Source: Clostridiales bacterium (GTDB taxonomy: Bacteria; Bacillota; Clostridia; Christensenellales; Pumilibacteraceae). Taken from it: a stretch of 6,929 nucleotides of DNA. The position numbers were made by a program, and so were the translations under genes. Numbering within the stretch: position 1 is the stretch's first letter; each line of letters begins with the position of its first letter. Positions 1-6,929 of this stretch are shown here, in pieces. Where the stretch lies: assembly GCA_029069015.1 (NCBI GenBank), contig JAIEBL010000354.1:1-6929 (forward strand), in the 5' to 3' direction. The notes under the pieces were generated by a model. The model was not told the origin of the DNA, did not search any database, and saw only the letters and a program-made list of their open reading frames with translations.

Positions 1-709
1 GTACGTCGATTCGCATAACGCCTACGTGTCCTTAGTGGAAACGCTCGACCACAGCGGCGTGGACCTCGATACGGGCGTGGAAATCGTCTGGATATCGAGC
101 GAGAAGATCAATGCTACCTCTACGAGCAGACTACAAAACCTCGACGGTATCGTGATTCCCGCAGGCTTCGGCGAGCGCGGCTTTGAAGGTAAAGTTAATA
201 CCGCCAAATATGCCCGCGAAAAGGGCGTTCCCGTGCTCATGATCGGCATGGGCGCGCAAGCGGGTCTCGTGGAATACAGCCGCAACGTGTGCGGCATGGA
301 AAAGGCAAACAGCACCGAGTTCGACCGCAAACCGCAATACCCCGTGGTGTATTCGCTCTACGAGGCGCCTAGATTCCGTTGCGGCGCATATACGACGCTC
401 TTAAAGACCGGCTCGCGCTTGAAAGAAATCTACGGCAAGGACGAAATCTCCGAGCGTCACCGCCATAAGTACGAGTTCAATCCCGCGCTCGCTAAACAAA
501 TCGAAAAAGCGGGCTTGGTGTTCTCGGGCAAAGCGCAATCGGGGAAAGTGTACGAAGCGTACGAATTGCCCACGCACCCGTTCTATATCGGCGTCATGTT
601 CCGTCCCGAATTCAAGTCGCGCCCGCTCTGCCCGCATCCGCTGATCACGGCGTTTATAAAGGCATGCAAAACGTACGCCGACCAAAAACGCGAAAGCGAC
701 AAACAATAA
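1..709 (+). CDS. pyrG: CTP synthase, C-terminal GATase domain (5' partial); catalytic Cys and His replaced
   Basis: CTP synthase makes CTP from UTP, ATP and glutamine-derived ammonia in the cytosol. The frame is open from base 2 (first codon TAC) to TAA at 707-709, giving 235 residues. The N-terminal amidoligase domain lies off the left edge, so the GTG at 26 is internal. Homology is clear from the opening YVDSHNAYVSLVETL, FGERGFEGK, MEKANSTEF, YPVV, ERHRHKYEFN and the closing FRPEF, all collinear with the E. coli GATase domain. Key residues are not conserved. The nucleophile motif GICLGMQ reads MIGMGAQ, with Gly (245-247) at the position of E. coli Cys379. QFHPEF reads MFRPEF, with Arg (602-604) at His515; the Glu517 equivalent remains (608-610). 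PGGFG is PAGFG (158-172). The stretch between YPVV and ERHRH is about 17 residues shorter than in E. coli, and GGTMRLG is missing. The fold is probably kept while glutamine hydrolysis is probably lost. Whether this is the only CTP synthase in the genome cannot be seen here. Confidence 0.93.
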   Translation, partial: YVDSHNAYVSLVETLDHSGVDLDTGVEIVWISSEKINATSTSRLQNLDGIVIPAGFGERGFEGKVNTAKYAREKGVPVLMIGMGAQAGLVEYSRNVCGMEKANSTEFDRKPQYPVVYSLYEAPRFRCGAYTTLLKTGSRLKEIYGKDEISERHRHKYEFNPALAKQIEKAGLVFSGKAQSGKVYEAYELPTHPFYIGVMFRPEFKSRPLCPHPLITAFIKACKTYADQKRESDKQ

Positions 710-730
710 TCGTTTAGAATAAGAAGAAAG

Positions 731-778
731 AAACAACCCGCTATCTTCCTTTGCGAAGCGTAGCGGGCTGTTTGTTTT
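731..778. terminator. Bidirectional Rho-independent terminator between convergent genes
   Basis: Arms at 731-743 and 761-773 pair over 13 positions with a single A·C mismatch (736/768) when read on the + strand, followed by TTTGTTTT (771-778). The intervening bases form an inner stem, CTTC/GAAG (745-748 with 755-758). Read on the minus strand the mismatch becomes a G·U wobble, and the 3' arm runs into a T-rich stretch over 733-721. The site lies 21 bases after the pyrG stop and 45 bases beyond the ACT gene stop, so it can serve both convergent genes. Confidence 0.85.
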
Positions 779-818
779 ACGACGACAAATTGAAATTTCT
801 CCGTTTAATATTTGATAA

Positions 819-1184
819 TTATAAAATTTCATAACCTGCATCGGTAAGCACCTTTAATGCATTTTGGAAATGTTCTTTTTTTGTGAATATATAATCTGTG
901 TTATAGGTGGATACGGCGAATATTCCTATCCCATTTTCCGCCAAAAGTGATAAAATTTTGGAAAGTATTCCTATTAAAGAAAAGTCTAAGACTCCTTGTA
1001 TTTCGACTCCTTTCCAATTATCATCATGCGTAATCGCGTTCGACGGAATATCCTGCGTAATGCAAACCAGAGAGTTTTCCTCATCTGTCTTTCCGATAAA
1101 ATAATATTTACTGTTAAAGTTTACTTTTGAATAATCTTCAACTTTACATACAGAAAAATCGTAGCTCAATTGCTTTATTTTCAT
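819..1184 (-). CDS. ACT-domain protein, COG3603-like putative ligand sensor
   Basis: A 121-residue protein starting MKIKQLSYDFSVCK. It resembles the small two-ACT-domain family (COG3603; Pfam ACT_7/ACT_3 type). The N-terminal half has the family's 'FAVCRL'-like opening (here FSVCKV) and a strand ending in the LVCITQDIP segment. The C-terminal half contains the hallmark stretch LDFSLIGILSKILSLLAENG followed by IGIFAVSTYNTDYIF, then a helix and GYEIL. ACT domains usually bind amino acids or other small ligands and control enzymes; this standalone family has no firmly established ligand that I know of. An upstream in-frame ATG at 1217 would add 11 residues. I reject it because it falls at the predicted transcription start, whereas the ATG at 1184 has GGTGA (minus strand; 1192-1196) seven bases upstream. 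G+C is about one third by eye, clearly below both neighbours, with AAA/TTT/ATA-rich codons. This is consistent with horizontal acquisition or weak codon selection. It is a monocistronic unit convergent with pyrG. Confidence 0.85.
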   Translation of the reverse strand: MKIKQLSYDFSVCKVEDYSKVNFNSKYYFIGKTDEENSLVCITQDIPSNAITHDDNWKGVEIQGVLDFSLIGILSKILSLLAENGIGIFAVSTYNTDYIFTKKEHFQNALKVLTDAGYEIL

Positions 1185-1191
1185 ATATAAT

Positions 1192-1196
1192 TCACC
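1192..1196 (-). promoter_or_regulatory. Ribosome binding site that decides the ACT gene start
   Basis: On the minus strand GGTGA stands seven bases before the ATG at 1184-1182. No comparable site precedes the alternative ATG at 1217-1215, which would lie at or before the predicted 5' end of the mRNA. Confidence 0.7.
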
Positions 1197-1222
1197 GTCA
1201 AAATTACTGTTTATCATAATGT

Positions 1223-1251
1223 ATTATAGTAACAATACAATCAAAAAGCAA
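1223..1251 (-). promoter_or_regulatory. Sigma-A-type promoter for the ACT-domain gene
   Basis: On the minus strand TTGCTT (1251-1246) and a perfect TATAAT (1228-1223) are separated by 17 bases. Transcription is expected to begin around 1215-1217, leaving a leader of about 30 bases before the ATG at 1184. Confidence 0.82.
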
Positions 1252-1377
1252 GCTTCTCCCATAAAATATTGCGTTTGCGGCGTTTAAAAGCGTTTTAACG
1301 GGTTTTTAATGCAAAAACGATAGAGGGCAAGCGGCGGGACAAATCTTGCGAGAAGGGGAAAGAGAGGGCGCATAAAG

Positions 1378-1408
1378 AAAAGCACTGCTGAGACAAAGCA
1401 GTGCTTTT
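1378..1408 (-). terminator. Rho-independent terminator of purA
   Basis: A perfect 12-bp stem (1378-1389 with 1397-1408) has a 7-base loop. Read on the minus strand it is followed by a T-rich run ending near 1372, and it lies about 45 bases after the purA stop. On the + strand the stem also ends in five T (1405-1409), but no + strand gene runs into it. Between this hairpin and the ACT promoter (1252-1377) I see no gene; only a weak hairpin around 1280-1300 is visible there. Confidence 0.88.
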
Positions 1409-1454
1409 TGAAACCAAGTTTCGAAGTGTGCTATGCGCTACCACAATGGGTGCG

Positions 1455-2732
<1,278 letters not shown>

Positions 2733-2742
2733 CTAACCTCCG

Positions 2743-2785
2743 ATGATTCCACGGGGTTTTGCGCTTTTGGAGCGTAACCCATCAT
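2743..2785 (-). promoter_or_regulatory. Foldable 5' leader of purA
   Basis: The predicted purA leader is about 68 bases. On the minus strand GGGTT (2780-2776) can pair with AACCC (2758-2754), and the inner CGCT/AGCG around 2774-2763 closes a small loop. The adjacent ATGAT (2785-2781) can pair with ATCAT (2747-2743) across a 6-base bulge. The structure ends just before the GGAGG ribosome site (2741-2737). It matches no known purine riboswitch or PurBox that I recognise, and the pairing could be coincidental. Confidence 0.35.
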
Positions 2786-2800
2786 TTGAACCACCTATCA

Positions 2801-2829
2801 ATTATACTATATTTCCCTTTTTTCGTCAA
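2801..2829 (-). promoter_or_regulatory. purA: Sigma-A-type promoter of purA
   Basis: On the minus strand TTGACG (2829-2824) and a perfect TATAAT (2806-2801) are spaced by exactly 17 bases, with an A-rich spacer. It lies about 75 bases upstream of the purA ATG, so the transcription start should fall near 2794. This is close to the strongest promoter consensus possible and suggests high constitutive capacity. Confidence 0.9.
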
Positions 2830-2899
2830 TCGTATCGTGCCCCACAAAACGCTTTTTTACAGGAATTTGTATTTTTGGGCTTTCCCCGCCGTTCAGATG

Positions 2900-2933
2900 A
2901 AAAAAAGCAACCGCTCTTGAACAGGGTGGTTGC
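2900..2933 (-). terminator. Rho-independent terminator of the activase-fusion gene
   Basis: On the minus strand GCAACC (2933-2928) pairs with GGTTGC (2912-2907) and is followed directly by seven T (2906-2900). It begins 25 bases after the stop codon at 2961-2959. It separates this gene from the purA promoter downstream. Confidence 0.85.
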
Positions 2934-2958
2934 CTTTTCACAAAACTGTTTTAGGTGT

Positions 2959-5900
2959 TTAGTGTTTAATCTTACACGACGAACAGCAACCGTCGCAGTG
3001 TTCCGTTGCCGCCGCTTCCGCCAAATCGGGTGCGGCGTTTTCGCATTGCATTTGTTCGTCGGCAATCTCGTTCGTGTGCGGTGCGTTCGCTTTGAGGTTT
3101 GTAAACGCTACGCTCATCATGAGTTTTATACGGTTGACCTGATTGACTTCGCTTGCGCCGGGGTCGTAGTCCACCGCCACGATATTGGCTTTGGGATTGT
3201 AGGCTTTGAGCGCTTTCATCATGCCCTTGCCCGTCACGTGGTTGGGAAGGCAAGCGAAGGGTTGCATGCAAATAATGTTGTTGACGCCGTTGTGCATCAG
3301 TTCGAGCATTTCGGCGGTCAGGAACCAGCCTTCGCCCGCAATGTTGCCCAACGATACGACTTTGCTCGCTTCTTCCGCCATTTTGCGGATATGCGTGGGC
3401 GCGCCGAACTTCGTGCCTTCGAGCGCTTTGAGCATGGGCTTTTTGAGTTGCTCGATGAACCAAATCGCAAAGTCGCCCACGAACTTTTTCTTGCGCGTGC
3501 CGTCGAGCATTTCGAACTTGATCGTGTTGTCGTAGAACGAATACATGAAGAAGTCGAGCAGATCGGGAACGACCGCTTCGCCGCCCTCGCGTTCGATGAG
3601 GTCTACGGCGTGGTTGTTGGCGACGGGGTGGAACTTAACGAGAATTTCGCCCACGATACCGACGCGGGGTTTGACTTCGCCCGTGATTTCGATTTCATTG
3701 AAGTCGCGCACGATTTGCGCCACGTTCTTTTTAAAGCTCTTCGTGTCGCCGCGTTCCATCTGCTCGCAGATCAGCTCGTTCCATTTTTCGTAGACGCGCT
3801 CGGTCGTGCCCTTTACTTTTTCGTACGGGCGCACGCGGTATACGCAACGCATCAGCAGGTCGCCGTAGAGGAGCGCCACCACCATGTTCTTCATGAGCGT
3901 GACGGTGATTTTGAAGCCGGGGTTCTTTTCAAGACCCGCAAAGTTGAGCGATACGACGGGCACTTGCGCCATGTTGGCTTGCCGCAGCGCCTTTCTCAGA
4001 AGCGCAATATAGTTGGTGGCACGGCAACCGCCGCCCGTCTGCGTGATCATGACCGCCGTCTTGTTGAGGTTGTAGTTGCCGCTTTGCAGCGCATCGACCA
4101 CTTGTCCGACCGTTAAAATGGTGGGGTAGCAAGCGTCGTTGTTGACGTATTTGAGGCCCGTATCGACCGCTGTCGGACTTTCGGGCAATACTTTGATATT
4201 GTAGCCGAACTTGTGCAATGTGCGCTCCAAGATCCTGAGGTGTATGGGGGAGATCTGCGGCGCAATGATCGTGTAGTCCGACTTCATTTCCTTGGTAAAG
4301 AGGACGCGGCTCGGGGAGGGCGCTACCTTGCTGGGCGCGTGGATGTTGCGCTTTTTGCGCTCTTCCAAAACCGCCATGAGCGACCGCACGCGAATGCGCG
4401 CCGCGCCGAGGTTGTTTACTTCGTCGATTTTCAGCACCGTATACAGCTTGCCCGCCGCTTCCATTAGCTCTTGCACCTGATCGGTCGTAACGGCGTCTAG
4501 GCCGCAACCGAACGAGTTGAGCTGTACGAGATCCAAGCAGTCGCTCGTGCGCACGTATTCCGCCGCCGAATAAAGCCGCGAATGGTACATCCATTGGTCT
4601 ACGACGCGAATGGGGCGTTCCACCTTATGCAAATGCGCGATCGAATCTTCGGTAAGCACCGCGAACCCGTAGGCGTTGATCATTTCGGGAATACCGTGGT
4701 TGATTTCGGGGTCGAGGTGGTAGGGTCTGCCCGCAAGCACGATGCCGTGCGTGCCCGTCTTCTCAAGGTACGCGATCGTTTCTTCGCCCTCTTTGCGGAT
4801 CGCCGCTTTGAACGCTTCGTTTTCGGCGTACGCCTTTTTGAGCGCGCGCCTCACGTCTTTTGCGGGGATATCGGGGAATTCCTCAATCAGCCGCTTTTCC
4901 ATGCGGTCGGGCGTGGCGATGGGCAGGAAGGGCGCTTTGAACGTAACGTCAGAGCCGAACACTTCCGTCATGTTGTTGCGAATGACTTCGGGGTACGTCC
5001 CGACGACGGGGCAGTTGTAGTGGTTGTCGGCGTTCTCGTCCTCAATCATTTCGTAGGGCAGGCAGGGATAGAAAATAAACTTAATGCCTTTCTTGACGAG
5101 CGCCGTGATATGCCCGTGGACGAGTTTTGCGGGGTAGCAAACCGATTCCGAGGGCATCGTGTCGATACCTAGGTCGTAGATCGCCCGCGACGAACGGGGA
5201 GAAAGCTCCACGCGGTAGCCGAGGTTCGTAAAGAACGTAAACCAGAACGGATAGTTCTCGTAGAGGTTCAGTACGCGCGGAATGCCCACTTTTCCGCGGG
5301 GCGCCGCCGATTCGTCGAGCGGCTTGTAGTGCGAGAAAAGTCGGTTGTATTTGGTTGCGAAAAGGTTGGGCGGAAGCGTTTTCTTTTCCGCCGTGTCGCT
5401 CGCGCCTTTTTCGCAACGGCTGCCCGTCACGTAGGTGCGCCCGTCGTTGAAAGAAGACACGGTGAGCAAGCAGTTGTTGCCGCATTTTCCGCAGCGTCGG
5501 TTGGTCTTCTGAACGGAAAAGCTATTTAGCTCGTGCGCCTTCAAAAGCGTGCTTTCGCCGCCCTGGTAGTTGTTGCGGCTTAATATCGCGCTGCCGTACG
5601 CGCCCATCAGACCCGCTTTGTCGGGGCGGATCACTTCGCGGCCGCAAATTAGCTCAAACGCGCGCAGCACCGATTCGTTTAAGAACGTACCACCCTGCAC
5701 GATGATTTTTTCGCCCATCTGACTGCTGTCGCGCATTTTGATGACTTTAAAGAGCGCATTCTTTACGACGGAGTAGGCAAGGCCCGCCGAAATGTCCGCG
5801 ACCGTCGCGCCCTCTTTTTGTGCCTGTTTTACGCGCGAGTTCATGAATACCGTGCAACGCGAGCCAAGATCGACGGGGGAGTCGCTCTCCAAGCCTTTGC

Positions 5901-6929
5901 GCGCAAACTCTTCGGCGGTCATGCCGAGCGCGGATGCGAACGTTTCGATAAAGCTGCCGCACCCCGAAGAGCACGCCTCGTTCAGCAGAATATCGTTGAT
6001 AACGCCGTTCTTGATGCGTAGGCATTTCATATCCTGCCCGCCGATATCGAGAATAAATTCCACGCCGGGTAAAATCGCATTGCTCGCCGTTTGGTGCGCC
6101 ATCGTTTCGATTTCGCCCGCGTCGATGTGTAGCGCCGCTTTGATCATGCCCTCGCCGTAGCCCGTGATCGTGCTGCGCCCGATATAGGCATCTTTGGGAA
6201 GAAGTGAGTAGATTTCGCGTAAGACCCCCACGATACATTTGAGCGGATCGCCGCTGTTCGAGCCGTACCACGAATAGAGTAGCGCGCCGTCTTCGTCGAT
6301 GAGAGCGGCTTTCGTCGTCGTAGATCCTGCGTCGATACCGAGATAGCAAGGGCCTTTGTGTTTGGATATGTCGCCGAAAGGAATTTTGACTTTTGCGTGG
6401 CGCGCACGGAACGCCGCCAACTCTTCTTGAGAAGAGAAGAGGGCGGGAAGGCGTTCCACTTCGTGGCTCGTAAGCCCTTTGAGTTTTTCGAGTTTTTCTT
6501 TAAGATCGGCGGCTTTGAATACCTGCTCGCCGCTCGTTGCCGCGCCGATGGCGTTGAACACCTGACTGTTTTCGGGGAAAATCGCTTTTTCGGGGTTGAG
6601 CGTTTCGGTAAAGCGAACGCCCAGCTCGGTCAGAAAGTGCAGAGGGCCGCCCAAGAATGCGACTTTGCCGCGAATGGGTTTGCCGCACGCAAGACCCGAA
6701 ATCGTCTGATTGACCACCGATTGAAAGACGGAAGCGGCAATGTCCGCTTTCTTTGCGCCGTCGTTGATGAGCGGCTGAATATCGCTCTTTGCAAACACGC
6801 CGCAACGCGAAGCAATGGGGTAGAGAATGGTATACTCTTTGGCAAGCTCGTTGAGCCCCGACGCGTCGGTATTGAGTAGGCTCGCCATTTGGTCGATAAA
6901 CGCACCCGTGCCGCCTGCACAAGTGCCGT
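2959..6929 (-). CDS. 2-hydroxyacyl-CoA dehydratase activase / dehydratase-like giant fusion protein (5' partial)
   Basis: At least 1,322 residues; the 5' end is off the right edge. The ATG at 6888 is internal: 13 upstream codons stay open and encode [13 protein letters not shown], a core motif of the BadF/BcrA/HgdC family. Numbering from that Met, the order is as follows. The end of a first ASKHA ATPase domain, with its cluster-ligand-type cysteines at 6919-6921 and Cys29 ([12 protein letters not shown]). A complete second ASKHA domain at about 181-437 with [16 protein letters not shown] (283-288), [11 protein letters not shown] (Cys306) and LGSRCTVF (Cys345). A four-cysteine module Cys466/469/473/492. 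A DUF2229-like domain from about 533 ([17 protein letters not shown]). A 2-hydroxyacyl-CoA dehydratase-like region at about 870-1270 with [18 protein letters not shown] and [15 protein letters not shown] cysteine-rich tail ([13 protein letters not shown]). Characterised relatives (HgdC, BcrAD) use ATP to drive low-potential electrons from a [4Fe-4S] cluster into a dehydratase or reductase; I know of no defined substrate for the large fusions. It is cytosolic, with no signal or membrane segments seen, and requires anaerobiosis by inference. Confidence 0.93.
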   Translation of the reverse strand, partial: GTCAGGTGAFIDQMASLLNTDASGLNELAKEYTILYPIASRCGVFAKSDIQPLINDGAKKADIAASVFQSVVNQTISGLACGKPIRGKVAFLGGPLHFLTELGVRFTETLNPEKAIFPENSQVFNAIGAATSGEQVFKAADLKEKLEKLKGLTSHEVERLPALFSSQEELAAFRARHAKVKIPFGDISKHKGPCYLGIDAGSTTTKAALIDEDGALLYSWYGSNSGDPLKCIVGVLREIYSLLPKDAYIGRSTITGYGEGMIKAALHIDAGEIETMAHQTASNAILPGVEFILDIGGQDMKCLRIKNGVINDILLNEACSSGCGSFIETFASALGMTAEEFARKGLESDSPVDLGSRCTVFMNSRVKQAQKEGATVADISAGLAYSVVKNALFKVIKMRDSSQMGEKIIVQGGTFLNESVLRAFELICGREVIRPDKAGLMGAYGSAILSRNNYQGGESTLLKAHELNSFSVQKTNRRCGKCGNNCLLTVSSFNDGRTYVTGSRCEKGASDTAEKKTLPPNLFATKYNRLFSHYKPLDESAAPRGKVGIPRVLNLYENYPFWFTFFTNLGYRVELSPRSSRAIYDLGIDTMPSESVCYPAKLVHGHITALVKKGIKFIFYPCLPYEMIEDENADNHYNCPVVGTYPEVIRNNMTEVFGSDVTFKAPFLPIATPDRMEKRLIEEFPDIPAKDVRRALKKAYAENEAFKAAIRKEGEETIAYLEKTGTHGIVLAGRPYHLDPEINHGIPEMINAYGFAVLTEDSIAHLHKVERPIRVVDQWMYHSRLYSAAEYVRTSDCLDLVQLNSFGCGLDAVTTDQVQELMEAAGKLYTVLKIDEVNNLGAARIRVRSLMAVLEERKKRNIHAPSKVAPSPSRVLFTKEMKSDYTIIAPQISPIHLRILERTLHKFGYNIKVLPESPTAVDTGLKYVNNDACYPTILTVGQVVDALQSGNYNLNKTAVMITQTGGGCRATNYIALLRKALRQANMAQVPVVSLNFAGLEKNPGFKITVTLMKNMVVALLYGDLLMRCVYRVRPYEKVKGTTERVYEKWNELICEQMERGDTKSFKKNVAQIVRDFNEIEITGEVKPRVGIVGEILVKFHPVANNHAVDLIEREGGEAVVPDLLDFFMYSFYDNTIKFEMLDGTRKKKFVGDFAIWFIEQLKKPMLKALEGTKFGAPTHIRKMAEEASKVVSLGNIAGEGWFLTAEMLELMHNGVNNIICMQPFACLPNHVTGKGMMKALKAYNPKANIVAVDYDPGASEVNQVNRIKLMMSVAFTNLKANAPHTNEIADEQMQCENAAPDLAEAAATEHCDGCCSSCKIKH

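Noticed and set aside
1..709. pyrG as a frameshifted or decaying pseudogene
   Set aside because: The frame is open to a normal-length C-terminus with family motifs retained on both sides of the altered catalytic sites, and a terminator follows. The changes are in-frame substitutions and an in-frame shortening.
401..841. Minus-strand open frame overlapping pyrG, the terminator and the ACT gene end
   Set aside because: It runs through a strong terminator hairpin and overlaps two supported genes; its protein has no recognisable family features.
1278..1316. Hairpin followed by a T-run (pairing of CGTTTAAAA with TTTTAACG, then TTTTT) as a + strand terminator
   Set aside because: The stem is short, AU-rich and bulged, and no + strand gene lies upstream within range. 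It may be chance in AT-rich spacer.
2743..4116. A 457-codon open frame on the + strand opposite the fusion gene and the purA promoter
   Set aside because: It is rich in Arg, His and Phe with no recognisable domain. It is the antisense of a confidently identified gene and of intergenic signals, as expected for a shadow frame in this GC range.
6886..6888. ATG as the true start of the activase-fusion gene
   Set aside because: The upstream codons to the window edge are open and encode the conserved cysteine/glycine activase motif, so the gene continues to the right.

Overview
The window looks like ordinary chromosomal DNA from a Bacillota (Clostridia-type) anaerobe. The grounds are consensus sigma-A-type promoters, strong GGAGG-type ribosome binding sites, Rho-independent terminators with U-tracts, and a giant 2-hydroxyacyl-CoA dehydratase activase-type fusion protein of the kind found in strict anaerobes. 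G+C is roughly half or slightly above in three of the four genes. Assignment to a family (for example a Christensenellales-like gut lineage) would only be a guess.

Layout, left to right. (1) The 3' part of a CTP synthase gene (pyrG-like, + strand), covering only the glutamine amidotransferase (GATase) domain. (2) A hairpin terminator between convergent genes. (3) A small AT-rich gene on the minus strand for a COG3603-type ACT-domain protein, with its own consensus promoter. (4) A perfect-stem terminator, then purA (adenylosuccinate synthetase, minus strand, complete) with a near-perfect promoter and a short, foldable leader. (5) Another terminator, then about 4 kb of a minus-strand gene that runs off the right edge. 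It encodes a >1,320-residue fusion of two BadF/BcrA-type ATPase domains, a four-cysteine module, a DUF2229-like domain and a 2-hydroxyacyl-CoA dehydratase-like domain. The three minus-strand genes share a direction, but each has its own terminator, and purA and the ACT gene have their own promoters. They therefore look like separate transcription units rather than an operon. Functionally, pyrG and purA belong to nucleotide synthesis, the giant protein to ATP-driven low-potential electron transfer, and the ACT protein probably to ligand sensing.

The most notable observation is in the CTP synthase. The reading frame is intact and clearly homologous, yet the GATase nucleophile position is Gly instead of Cys, the catalytic His position is Arg, the oxyanion-loop PGGFG is PAGFG, and the normally invariant GGTMRLG segment is replaced in a shortened region. 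The glutaminase half therefore appears catalytically dead. This suggests an ammonia-dependent enzyme or a repurposed paralog. The other loci look conventional, with smaller points of interest noted separately.
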